From Sphaerochaetaceae bacterium (GTDB lineage Bacteria > Spirochaetota > Spirochaetia > Sphaerochaetales > Sphaerochaetaceae), in NCBI GenBank assembly GCA_016302165.1, contig JAEDOD010000001.1, positions 4,903-68,902 of the forward strand: a stretch of DNA of 64,000 bases. Direction: 5' to 3'. Below the pieces are notes generated by a model. The model was not told the origin of the DNA and did no database searches. It was given only the letters and a program-made list of their open reading frames with translations. A program made the translations under genes and the position numbers. Below are positions 53,324-61,320 of the stretch, in pieces (positions within the stretch are counted from its first letter, which is position 1; every line of letters starts with the position of its first letter).

Positions 53324-54247
53324 ATGAACTTAGAAGTGTTTTCTCTAGGCACCAGTGGCATGATGCCTCTTCCAGGAAGATTCCTTACCTCCGCCCTTGT
53401 CAGAAGGGACGGGGAGCTGTTTCTCTTTGATTGCGGTGAAGGCACCCAGGTCTCGCTGAAAATGCTGAATCTCAGATGGAAGAAGATCTCTGCCATATTC
53501 ATAAGCCATATGCATGCTGACCATGTAACAGGGCTTCCAGGGCTATTGATGCTGTCCAGCCAGGTGGATAGGGAGGATCCACTATATATCTATGGTCCTT
53601 CCAGGCTTGGTGACTACATCGATTCCTCCAGAAAGATTCTGGATATGTATATCAACTATGAGATCAAGTTCATTCCTGTGGAGCCGGGAGAGATATATAG
53701 GGGAGAAGACTTCTCAATCAACTGTTTTCCTCTTGACCACACCAAGCCCTGCGTCGGCTACTCACTGGTGGAGGATTCAAGAAAAGGGGAGTTCTATCCT
53801 GAGAAGGCTCTGGCGTTAGGAGTGCCCAAGGGGCCTCTCTTTGGCCGCCTCCAGAGAGGTGAGACCATTGTTCTTCCTTCTGGCCTGGAAGTGAGAAGCG
53901 ATATGGTCATGGGAGAAAAGAGAAGCGGAAGAAAATTCAGCTATGTCACCGACTCCCTCTATTTTCCTGAGATTGCTGACTATGTCCACGATTCTGACAT
54001 CCTTTTCTGTGAAGGAATGTTTGAGGATGGACTGAGGGAAAGCGCTTGGGAGAAGAAGCATATGACAGCTTTGGAGGCTGCCATGATCGCCAGGGATAGC
54101 CATAGCGATATGCTTTGCCTTCAGCACTACTCTCCTCGCTACAGCGATAAGGAGCTGAAAACCCTTCTCAAGGAAGCCCAGAGCATATTCCCCAACACTA
54201 TTCTCACTAAAGACAGAATGAGTTTCGATATTCCTCTGAAAGATTAA
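53324..54247 (+). CDS. rnz: Ribonuclease Z
   Basis: tRNA 3'-end endonuclease, 307 aa. It is a metallo-beta-lactamase fold with FISHMHADHVTGLPG (zinc motif) near residue 60, FDCGEGTQ before it, HTKPCVGY, SYVTDSLY and LQHYSPRYSDKEL with a late histidine. The length matches the short bacterial form. The ATG at 53324 fits the conserved N-terminus MNLEVFSLGTSG; a GTG 18 bases upstream is the alternative. No good ribosome site is visible for either. Confidence 0.93.
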   Translation: MNLEVFSLGTSGMMPLPGRFLTSALVRRDGELFLFDCGEGTQVSLKMLNLRWKKISAIFISHMHADHVTGLPGLLMLSSQVDREDPLYIYGPSRLGDYIDSSRKILDMYINYEIKFIPVEPGEIYRGEDFSINCFPLDHTKPCVGYSLVEDSRKGEFYPEKALALGVPKGPLFGRLQRGETIVLPSGLEVRSDMVMGEKRSGRKFSYVTDSLYFPEIADYVHDSDILFCEGMFEDGLRESAWEKKHMTALEAAMIARDSHSDMLCLQHYSPRYSDKELKTLLKEAQSIFPNTILTKDRMSFDIPLKD

Positions 54248-54407
54248 ATAAGCTCTTTTGCGCTATATGATTCAATGACCATGCTGCACGTTATTCCAGC
54301 AGTAGTCCCAGTGAAAGTACAACGGAGGTTTTGCCCGTATATTATTCCAGGTTTTATTCCTCTGATATTTCCTGGCGCCTTGAATCCATAGTGCTTTTCG
54401 GCATGGA

Positions 54408-54439
54408 ATAAAAAAGGCTGCCAGAAAAGTGACAGCCTT
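54408..54439 (-). terminator. Terminator of the repeat-protein gene
   Basis: On the minus strand AAGGCTG and CAGCCTT make a seven-pair stem with a 12-base loop followed by TTTTTT. It lies 20 bases beyond the stop of the gene at 54,459. The gap from here to rnz (54,248-54,407) has several TTATTCC direct repeats and no gene I can support. Confidence 0.75.
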
Positions 54440-54458
54440 ACTTAATAGTGGATCAATT

Positions 54459-55787
54459 CTAATTTGATAGTTCCTTGATCACTGAGTCTGCGTTGTGCCG
54501 AGCTGTGACGACAACCATCTTTCCTTCCATGTCCTTAATGCTCTTCTGCACGTCCTTGGCTCTGGTGTAAGGAAGAATAGCGTAGACCAGGGATCCCAGT
54601 GTAAGGGCAGGAACTTCGAAGACTCTTGGTATTTCGCTTTCCTTATCCTTGCCGAAGGATGCGATGATGAGAGGATAACCTTCGCTTCTGGAAGCTGCAA
54701 TCTCCTCCTCAATGGCTTCTCTTGTGGAGATGGCTTCCTCATCTTCAATGATGACTGTCTTTTCTCCAGGAACTTCCTTCTCGACAATCTTCTCTACAGG
54801 AACCTCAACCACCTTTTCTACAGGAACTTCCTTTTCGACAATCTTCTCTACCGGAACTTCCTTCAGGACTTCAACGATCTTTTCTACTTCAACAGGAACT
54901 TCAACGATTTTCTCCACAGGAACTTCCTTGATGATTTCCTTGACCACAATGCTTTCTGCATCTTTCTCTGTTGGAGTCTCGATGACAGTTTCCTTGATTA
55001 CGTCTACAGGAACTTCCCTTTCAACGATCCTGTCTACAGGAACCTTCACAGGAAGAGGCTTATAGTCATGGCGGATGATGATATCTGCGTCGATTGGAGC
55101 CGGGACTTCCTTCTCCACTTCAACGATCTTCTCCACTTCCACTTCCTTGATGACAGGAACCTGGACTTCCTTGACCACTTCAACAGGAACTTCCTTTATG
55201 ACTTCTATAGGCTTCTCGACTATTCTGTCTACAGGAATTTCCTTGAAGACAGGAACCTGCACTTCCTTGACGACTTCGATAGGAACTTCCTTCACAGTCT
55301 CTCTCACCACTTCCACAGGTTTCTCGACTATTTTTTCTACAGGAACAGGAACTTCCCTGATGATCTCCTTTGGAACTTCCTTTACAACTTCCTTCACCAC
55401 TTCCACAGGAACTTCCTTGATGATTTCCTTTACAGCGTGGGCATAGGGAGCTCTGTCGAATTCACCAGGATCCACAGGGTTGGAATGGGATGGGTCATCC
55501 ATAGGCCTTGAGTAGAGGGGAGAGTCATAGGAGTTTGGGGATAGCTTGTCGATATTATCCTTGTAGTCATCTTCTCCACGTCTGGCAGATATAAGTGCAA
55601 TCTCAATGAATACCAGGCCAATAAGGATTGGCAAAGCCTTGGTGAGGACGTTGTAGATCTGCTCCTGTGTAATGTCATAGGAAGGGACAATGAAGGAAAT
55701 GAATACTGCAATGAAGGCAGCAAGAATGATTATTGACAATATGATGCTGGTGAGAACCAGCTTCCATGTCTTTTTGGCTTTTGCCAT
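54459..55787 (-). CDS. Membrane-anchored protein with EVPVE-type charged repeat
   Basis: A 442-residue protein with two N-terminal membrane helices (about 10-35 and 50-68), a variable linker and a region from about 116 to 342 built of units such as EVPVEKIVE, EVPVEVVKEV and EVQVPVIKEV, about 9-12 residues long. The final 100 residues form a small domain (GYPLIIASFG, then MEGKMVVVTARHNADSV) that I do not recognise. The repeat is charged, proline-spaced and likely rod-like or coiled. The ATG at 55787 has GGAGGG upstream. It may be a periplasmic spacer or scaffold; function is unknown. Confidence 0.65.
   Translation of the reverse strand: MAKAKKTWKLVLTSIILSIIILAAFIAVFISFIVPSYDITQEQIYNVLTKALPILIGLVFIEIALISARRGEDDYKDNIDKLSPNSYDSPLYSRPMDDPSHSNPVDPGEFDRAPYAHAVKEIIKEVPVEVVKEVVKEVPKEIIREVPVPVEKIVEKPVEVVRETVKEVPIEVVKEVQVPVFKEIPVDRIVEKPIEVIKEVPVEVVKEVQVPVIKEVEVEKIVEVEKEVPAPIDADIIIRHDYKPLPVKVPVDRIVEREVPVDVIKETVIETPTEKDAESIVVKEIIKEVPVEKIVEVPVEVEKIVEVLKEVPVEKIVEKEVPVEKVVEVPVEKIVEKEVPGEKTVIIEDEEAISTREAIEEEIAASRSEGYPLIIASFGKDKESEIPRVFEVPALTLGSLVYAILPYTRAKDVQKSIKDMEGKMVVVTARHNADSVIKELSN
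54762..55440 (-). repeat. Coding repeat region (GAAGTTCCTGT-type units)
   Basis: About 680 bases of degenerate direct repeats encoding E-V-P-V-E-K and variants, seen on the plus strand as repeated ACAGGAACTTCC and CAACGATTTTCTC-type words. Repeat units differ by point changes, suggesting ongoing expansion and drift. Slippage could vary length between strains. Confidence 0.75.
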
Positions 55788-55810
55788 TTTACCCTCCACA
55801 AGCGTATAGA

Positions 55811-55839
55811 TTGACGCCAAGATGATATAATATTATATC
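55811..55839 (+). promoter_or_regulatory. Palindromic -10 region between divergent genes
   Basis: TTGACG (55,811-55,816) and TATATC (55,834-55,839) are 17 bases apart for the FtsB-like gene. The -10 overlaps GATATAATATTATATC (55,824-55,839), a perfect 16-base palindrome that also presents TATAAT to the minus strand. Only 11 bases separate the predicted start from the ATG. Confidence 0.4.
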
Positions 55840-55850
55840 TTTGGGGTTAT

Positions 55851-56303
55851 ATGTCTGCAAGATTCAAAACCTTAAGAGTGATTTTCTTTTTCCTCTTATC
55901 CTTTGCCACAGTCACCTTGGTCTGGGGTGAAGGGGGCTATTTGGAAAGAAAGGAAAAGGAAGAGCGGCTGGAAAGGCTGGAGGCGGCGGCAGAATCCAAG
56001 GAAAGGGAGAATGCTCTTCTAAGGGAGCGGAATCTTGCATCCAAGGACTCGGATGAGGCTAAAGTGGAGCTCATCTATTCCTTCTCCACCACAGGGGAAA
56101 ACGCCTATCAGGTGGTATCCTATCCAGAGAACTATGGTCTGGAGGGGGAATATAAAGGCATATCCTTTTCAAAATGTATTCTATGGGCTATCGTTCCTAC
56201 TTTTCTCTATGTCCTATTCCTGGTTTTCTGGGAAAAATGGAGAAGAAAGGGAGGAAGGAAAATGAAGGAGATGGAAAATGGCAGAGATAATAGATTGGAA
56301 TGA
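55851..56303 (+). CDS. FtsB/DivIC-like membrane coiled-coil protein
   Basis: A 150-residue protein: N-terminal membrane segment (VIFFFLLSFATVTLVW), then GEGGYLERKEKEERLERLEAAAESKERENALLRERN, a coiled coil with heptads interrupted here only for length, then a soluble part and a second C-terminal membrane helix (ILWAIVPTFLYVLFLVFW). The WGxGGYL-coiled-coil start recalls FtsB/DivIC septum proteins, but these normally have one membrane helix, so the call is tentative. It overlaps tsaC by 26 bases. Confidence 0.5.
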   Translation: MSARFKTLRVIFFFLLSFATVTLVWGEGGYLERKEKEERLERLEAAAESKERENALLRERNLASKDSDEAKVELIYSFSTTGENAYQVVSYPENYGLEGEYKGISFSKCILWAIVPTFLYVLFLVFWEKWRRKGGRKMKEMENGRDNRLE

Positions 56304-56841
56304 TGTGGTGATTGATGATATAAGCGCCAGGCTTCTGAGAAATGAAGTAGGTATCTTTCCTTGTGATACAATATATGGCATTTGTGCAAAAGTTTCTGAA
56401 GAGACCAGGGAAAGGATATATGAAATAAAGGAAAGGCCTGAATCCAAGAGGCTTCTGGTGCTGATGGATAAGGATAGTCTGGAAAGGGAAGGCCTTTTAG
56501 TGCCGGAAGAGATTGCTTCCCTTTGGCCTGCTCCCTTGACAGTGATTCTGCCTACAGCACAGGGAGACACTCTTGCTGTAAGGGTGCCTGATGATCCTTT
56601 CCTTTCCGCCCTCCTTCCTCTTACAGGGCCTATATTCTCCACCAGCGTAAACCTTTCAGGCTCTCCTGCCCTTACTTCCATAGTCGATATCATACCAGCC
56701 TTCAAAGACAAGGTAGACTTCATCATAGAGAAGAAGGATATGAAGGGTGGAGTGGGCAGCACCTTGCTGGACGCAACAAAAAGACCCTGTCGCATATTAC
56801 GGCAGGGTGCATACAAAGTAGATGAAAATCTCCTTACTTGA
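56278..56841 (+). CDS. tsaC: Threonylcarbamoyl-AMP synthase, TsaC/YrdC type
   Basis: Makes threonylcarbamoyl-AMP for t6A37 in tRNAs. The 187-residue YrdC domain has PCDTIYGICAKV (ATP/threonine pocket), IKERPESKRLLVLM, WPAPLTVILP, the AVRVPDD segment and FSTSVNLSGSPAL. No Sua5 C-terminal domain. The ATG is preceded by AAGGAGATGGAA, and the gene overlaps the DUF1015 gene by 8 bases, convergently. Confidence 0.9.
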   Translation: MAEIIDWNDVVIDDISARLLRNEVGIFPCDTIYGICAKVSEETRERIYEIKERPESKRLLVLMDKDSLEREGLLVPEEIASLWPAPLTVILPTAQGDTLAVRVPDDPFLSALLPLTGPIFSTSVNLSGSPALTSIVDIIPAFKDKVDFIIEKKDMKGGVGSTLLDATKRPCRILRQGAYKVDENLLT

Positions 56842-58132
56842 TGATTTTCCTTGCTTCCATGTAATATCTCTTCTCGTTGGCGTGGCCAATGGAGAAGGTC
56901 TTTCTGGGATAGGCTCCGTCAGAGAGCATATCTGAGAAGAAGTTATCTTTTGAAACGTCTGGAAGGATGATTCCCAGGTTTCCTTTCCTTTCTCCCAGTT
57001 CCAGTGTTACATCTACTCCGTGGATGTAGTCGACTTCGCCCTTCTTCTCTTCCAGCATCTTGTCGATGACCAGCTGGATGGTTCCTGCAGCAATGGTTTT
57101 CTCTCCTCCATTTACAGTGTATACAAAGAGCTTTCCTTCATCTGAGAGACCGAAGTGCTGGCCAGGAGCATTGGTCTTTTTCAGAAGCTCTTCCTTATCC
57201 TTGACCTCTTCCTTTGTGAATGAAGCGCAGAATCTGGAAAGAAGCTCTTCAAAGACAGGAAGAGAAATGTTGAAGAAGACTCTATGGATAGGTTCAAACT
57301 GTAGGCCTTCGTCGAAGATGTTCTCCAGCTCCACCAGGGCATATCTGGCAGGATGATTCTTTCTCTCCTCCTCTGTCAGATTTGCCTTCAGGTCCTCCCA
57401 GCATGACTTTGCTGTAGCAAGGGAGTGGTTTCCGTCACCCATGGCAAAGAGAAGAGGATTCTTTGGATCCAGATCTCCATAGAGGGCGCTGAAGCCTGCC
57501 AGAATAGAGTTCTTATCTTCTTCTCCATCCACCAGATATCCTGTAAGGTGGCCTCCATTCTTGTTCAGGTCTGTGTCGTAGACCTTCCTGAGGCTATCCT
57601 TCTTTTTAGCCAGTGGTTCGATTATTCCTCTTCTCTTGTCTGAGATAAGGACCATGATGTGAGGAAGTTCAATAGGAGCATCCTTCCTGATTTCCTTGCG
57701 TGGAGGAATACGGGAAAGGATTGTGCCTTCTGTTGCCCTTATCAGTGTCCTGGACTCCTTTGAGTAGTCGTATGCTTCCAAGTCCAAGGCCACCATAAGG
57801 CCATACCTTTCGCCGCTTTCAGTTTCACGCCTGACCAGGATGAATGAGTCCTTATATTCCTGGAACACATTATTGTCCAGATACTTCTTCATGTTTTCAT
57901 TGATGGATGAGATGATTGCCTTCTTGTCTCCAGTCTCCAGATATACCTCAGGGAATATAAGGCGGAGGGTGCTTGGCTCATCTCCAATCTCCTCTGACAG
58001 GCTTTCCCAGTATTCTGGCTGTGATGTGTACTGGTCGCAGGCGACAACAGCCCACTTTTTTGCATCGATTCTGTCTGAAGGAAGAAGAATATCTGGGGCC
58101 TTGAAGCCAAAGTCTGAAAAATTGCTGCTCAT
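56834..58132 (-). CDS. DUF1015-family protein
   Basis: A 432-residue protein of the DUF1015 family, known for the segments KWAVVACDQYTSQPEYW near the start and LFAMGDGNHSLATAK near residue 240. Biochemical role is unknown; the ECF-module and amino-acid-degradation links seen elsewhere are weak. Its ATG at 58132 has GGAG nine bases upstream; a TTG 15 bases upstream is less likely. It converges on tsaC. Confidence 0.85.
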   Translation of the reverse strand: MSSNFSDFGFKAPDILLPSDRIDAKKWAVVACDQYTSQPEYWESLSEEIGDEPSTLRLIFPEVYLETGDKKAIISSINENMKKYLDNNVFQEYKDSFILVRRETESGERYGLMVALDLEAYDYSKESRTLIRATEGTILSRIPPRKEIRKDAPIELPHIMVLISDKRRGIIEPLAKKKDSLRKVYDTDLNKNGGHLTGYLVDGEEDKNSILAGFSALYGDLDPKNPLLFAMGDGNHSLATAKSCWEDLKANLTEEERKNHPARYALVELENIFDEGLQFEPIHRVFFNISLPVFEELLSRFCASFTKEEVKDKEELLKKTNAPGQHFGLSDEGKLFVYTVNGGEKTIAAGTIQLVIDKMLEEKKGEVDYIHGVDVTLELGERKGNLGIILPDVSKDNFFSDMLSDGAYPRKTFSIGHANEKRYYMEARKIIK

Positions 58133-58324
58133 ATTAAGTTTCTCCAAAAAGATTAGGTTTTTATAAGTCTATCATTGTTTTCGTGAGGTAAGCATCAATT
58201 ATTTCTGAAAAATCTCATTTTACTGAAAACCTATGATTTTGCTATCTAATTTTGGGATTTCTGATTTTTGCTTCCTCCTGTCCCCATTATTGAGGCAAAG
58301 TCTCTCTCGTGATATGCTTTTCCC

Positions 58325-58672
58325 ATGCTGGAGCTGCGTAGAATCATAGAGTTTTCATCTAGGGTGCATACCTATCTTATTTCGCTATATACCTTCCTGG
58401 CCCTTCTCTTTGTGCTTTCCCTCTACTTTCCTGTCCAGGAGAGATTTGTGGGAGTCATAACTGTAATGCAGATGGCCATGGGCTGGACCTTGTTCCTTGA
58501 AGGTGCCTGGGTAATCTTCGGCTCCATTCTCTGCACCTTCTATTCAAAGGTCCTGGTGGTCAGCCCCATATTGAAGACCCTCCTTAGGCTCCTGGTCTAT
58601 TTCCTCATTTCCATTGTACTTGATATAGTAAATACACTTATTACCGGAGGCTTTAGCTATGGAAGCTTGTAA
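58325..58672 (+). CDS. Small integral membrane protein
   Basis: A 115-residue protein with about three membrane helices (LISLYTFLALLFVLSLYF, VITVMQMAMGWTLFLEGAW and LLRLLVYFLISIVLDIV). I do not recognise the family. TTGAGG-17-TATGCT (58,290-58,318) predicts transcription starting at or near the ATG, so the message may be leaderless; no ribosome site precedes the ATG. It overlaps aroH by 14 bases. Confidence 0.6.
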   Translation: MLELRRIIEFSSRVHTYLISLYTFLALLFVLSLYFPVQERFVGVITVMQMAMGWTLFLEGAWVIFGSILCTFYSKVLVVSPILKTLLRLLVYFLISIVLDIVNTLITGGFSYGSL

Positions 58673-59039
58673 TAGAAGAGTCTGGGCAATCAGAGGGGCA
58701 ACAACAGTCTCATCTGATGACCCAGCTCTCATCGATGAAGCTGTTGGGGAGCTTCTTTCCCTTATCTATAAGGAAAACAACTTCAGTGAAGAGGATGTGG
58801 TCTTCACTCTGTTCTCCCAGACTTCGGACCTTAGGAGCCGCAATGCCGCCGCTGCAGCAAGAAGAAACGGTTTCTCCACCCATTCTCCTCTCTTCTGTGT
58901 CCAGGAGGCTGAGATAGATGGAATGCTGGAGAGGGCCATAAGAGTGATGATAGAGGTGGAGAAGGATAACATGGATTCTCCGAAGATGATCTACCTTAGA
59001 GGGGCTTCTGGACTGAGGCCGGATTTGAAGAGGAATTGA
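58659..59039 (+). CDS. aroH: Chorismate mutase, AroH type
   Basis: Converts chorismate to prephenate for phenylalanine and tyrosine. The 126-residue monofunctional AroH fold has RRVWAIRGATTVSSDDP at the start, the FSQTSDLRSRNAAAAARR stretch, PLFCVQEAEIDGML and the late YLRGASGLRPDL. This is the Bacillus-type class, not the AroQ type. It overlaps the membrane-protein gene by 14 bases. Confidence 0.92.
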   Translation: MEACNRRVWAIRGATTVSSDDPALIDEAVGELLSLIYKENNFSEEDVVFTLFSQTSDLRSRNAAAAARRNGFSTHSPLFCVQEAEIDGMLERAIRVMIEVEKDNMDSPKMIYLRGASGLRPDLKRN

Positions 59040-59041
59040 AA

Positions 59042-59611
59042 ATGAAGATAACTATTGTCAATGGAAGCGCCAGGGAGGAAGGAAACTCAGCCAAGGCAGC
59101 CCTTTTTATTCAGGAGGAGATTCTTTCCAGATGGCCTGATGCCATTGTGGCCAGGATCAATCTTTCTGAAATGACCATCCATCCCTGTCTTGGGGATGCC
59201 TGGTGCAGAAGAAATGAAGAGTGCACCCAGAGCGATGATGCCAAATGGATCCTTCCTCTTCTGGAATCATCAGATTTCACTGTATTCCTGTCTCCTGTAT
59301 TCTTCCGTGATATGAGCTCATTGATGAAGATCTTCCTTGACAGGTGCTACCCGATGGTAAAGGGAAACCCTGGAGACCAGAAGCCTAAGAAGGATGGAAA
59401 GAAGGCTGTGCTGATCATGTTCCAGTATGGAAAGAGCAGGGGCTCAGAGGAGGCCTTGAAGCATACTTCCGGAGTTCTTGAAAGTCTTGGCTTTACCCTT
59501 AAGGGAGCCATGCTATTCGGTGATGCAGACGACTTCGGTTCAGCATCTGAAGATGAGAAGAACAGACAGAAGATTCTCAAGGCTATCATTAGCGCCGGAG
59601 GACAGAAATGA
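59042..59611 (+). CDS. NAD(P)H-dependent flavodoxin-like reductase
   Basis: A 189-residue flavodoxin-fold protein: KITIVNGSAREEGNSAKAAL (FMN phosphate loop), then CLGDAWCRRNEECTQSDD (iron-sulfur flavoprotein-like cysteines) and the substrate loop FTVFLSPVFFRDMSSLMKIFLDRC. It resembles NADPH-dependent FMN reductases and iron-sulfur flavoproteins. The ATG is 8 bases from AGAGG; the frame extends two codons further upstream to a TTG. It overlaps the SAM-hydroxide gene by 4 bases. Confidence 0.78.
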   Translation: MKITIVNGSAREEGNSAKAALFIQEEILSRWPDAIVARINLSEMTIHPCLGDAWCRRNEECTQSDDAKWILPLLESSDFTVFLSPVFFRDMSSLMKIFLDRCYPMVKGNPGDQKPKKDGKKAVLIMFQYGKSRGSEEALKHTSGVLESLGFTLKGAMLFGDADDFGSASEDEKNRQKILKAIISAGGQK

Positions 59612-60489
59612 AGATGGATAAGGATACACTGAAGAGAGAGGAGCCCTGGAGACAGCGTAAGACAGTGGTCTTCATGTCTGACTTCGGATATCAGGACGGA
59701 GCTGTAAGCGCCATGCATGGAGTTGCCGACCAGGTGGATTCCTCATTGAAGCTGGAGGACCTGACTCACGATATTCCCCAGTTCAATATATGGGAAGCCA
59801 GCTACAGGCTTATCCAGACCGTTGAATACTGGGCTCCGGGAACTGTCTTTGTGTCTGTAGTGGACCCGGGAGTGGGCAGCGAAAGGGAAAGCGTGGCTGT
59901 GCTCCTTTCCTCCGGCCACATCATCGTGACTCCTGATAATGGAACGCTGTCTCATGTGGCCAAGGGCATTGGAATTCTGGAAAGAAGAAGAATCAGCGAA
60001 GTGACCAACCGTCTTAAGGACAGCCAAAGGTCCTATACCTTCTATGGCCGTGATGTATATGCATATACAGGTGCCAGGCTGGCTGCAGGCGTCATTACCT
60101 TTGATGAAGTGGGTCCCCTTCTGGATAATGAACCTGTTATGCTGGAAATGAATGATCCTTTATCAGAAGACGGATGCATTACAGGTTCCATCGATATTCT
60201 TGATACCAGGTACGGCTCACTTTGGACCAATATTCCTGACACTCTATTCTTCTCTTCAGGTTTCTCCTATGGAGACAAAATCAGAGTGGATATCGAATAC
60301 AGGGACCGGACTGTCTATGGCTGCACCCTGCCTTTCTGCAGAAACTTCACTGAGGTGGAGAAGGGGGAGAGCCTTATCTACATCAACAGCCTGCTGGATG
60401 TGGGCATTGCTGTAAACCAAGGCTCCTTTACAGATCTCTATGGAGTGAAGACAGGAATGGGCTGGAAAATCCGCTTCTCAAGAATCTGA
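59608..60489 (+). CDS. SAM hydroxide adenosyltransferase family protein
   Basis: A 293-residue DUF62 protein related to SAM hydrolases and SalL-type chlorinases. It begins VVFMSDFGYQDGAVSAMHGV (SAM-binding) and contains FVSVVDPGVGSERESVAV, VTPDNGTLSHVA, TFYGRDVYAYTGARLAAG and the C-terminal domain with IDILDTRYGSLWTNIP. The usual activity is SAM plus hydroxide giving adenosine and methionine; halide use is not indicated. Neighbouring the ECF transporter is a pattern reported for this family. It is the last gene before a convergent operon. Confidence 0.88.
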   Translation: MKMDKDTLKREEPWRQRKTVVFMSDFGYQDGAVSAMHGVADQVDSSLKLEDLTHDIPQFNIWEASYRLIQTVEYWAPGTVFVSVVDPGVGSERESVAVLLSSGHIIVTPDNGTLSHVAKGIGILERRRISEVTNRLKDSQRSYTFYGRDVYAYTGARLAAGVITFDEVGPLLDNEPVMLEMNDPLSEDGCITGSIDILDTRYGSLWTNIPDTLFFSSGFSYGDKIRVDIEYRDRTVYGCTLPFCRNFTEVEKGESLIYINSLLDVGIAVNQGSFTDLYGVKTGMGWKIRFSRI

Positions 60490-61320
60490 CTATACGAAGG
60501 GATTGTAGTAACGGCCACCGTTAATGAAGTTCAGGGCGATGGATAGGGCAAGAAGGAGAATGGAGAAGAGGATAGCAATCCAGTCTCCTTTCCTGAAGGG
60601 CCTGGAGGAGTACCAGGTGCGCTTTTTGTTCTTGCCGAAGCCTCTGAGCTCCATGGCGGCCGCCACTATCTCTATTCTTTCCATGGAGGAGACTATAAGA
60701 GGGAAAAGAAGTGTGGCTGCACATTTAAGCCTCTTGAAGAGACTCTCCTTCTTTTTGTCCAGCTCAAGACCCCTTGCCTGCTGGGCCACTGAAATCTCCT
60801 TATATTCCCTCTGGATATCTGGAATATATCTTAGTGCAAGTGATACGGAATAGGAGATTTTGTAGCTGACTCCGATTCTGTTCAATGAGGAAGCGAATTC
60901 GCTGGGATCTGTGGTAGTGACGAAAAGAAGCACCAGAGGTATGGTGGCCAAGTACTTCAGCACCACATTCAGCTGGTAGAATAGCTGCTCCTTTGTGACC
61001 ACCCATATGCCAAAGCCTTCCCAAAGCACGTTCCTTGTTCCATAGATGGTTACTCCATGCTCAGGAGAAAAAAGGAATATCAGAAGGTTGTTGAGGACCA
61101 TGAATACAAAGGTGAAGTTCAATACGAAGGATACATCCCTGTATTTGATTCCTGAAGCAATGAAAAGCAGGAGGGAAATGATTGGAAGGGCCACTAGCAG
61201 CCTGGTGTCGAAGGTGGTCATGGCAGAAAGGGACCAGAGGACCAGTACCAGAAGCTTTGATGCTCCTGTAAGGGCGTGGATTGGGGATTTTCCCTTTATG
61301 TAGTTGAAAACGCTGCTCAT
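60490..61320 (-). CDS. ecfT: ECF transporter transmembrane component EcfT
   Basis: Scaffold T component of 276 aa with about five helices, a long cytoplasmic region and two ARG-type coupling motifs: AQQARGLELDKKK near residue 182 and ELRGFGKNKKRT near 225. These bind the ATPases. It abuts the DUF62 gene with no gap, convergently. The start overlaps the EcfA stop by 4 bases. Confidence 0.9.
   Translation of the reverse strand: MSSVFNYIKGKSPIHALTGASKLLVLVLWSLSAMTTFDTRLLVALPIISLLLFIASGIKYRDVSFVLNFTFVFMVLNNLLIFLFSPEHGVTIYGTRNVLWEGFGIWVVTKEQLFYQLNVVLKYLATIPLVLLFVTTTDPSEFASSLNRIGVSYKISYSVSLALRYIPDIQREYKEISVAQQARGLELDKKKESLFKRLKCAATLLFPLIVSSMERIEIVAAAMELRGFGKNKKRTWYSSRPFRKGDWIAILFSILLLALSIALNFINGGRYYNPFV

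Noticed and set aside
54248..54407. Open minus-strand frame of about 55 codons after rnz
   Set aside because: No start codon, no ribosome site and no recognisable motif; length is within chance expectation.
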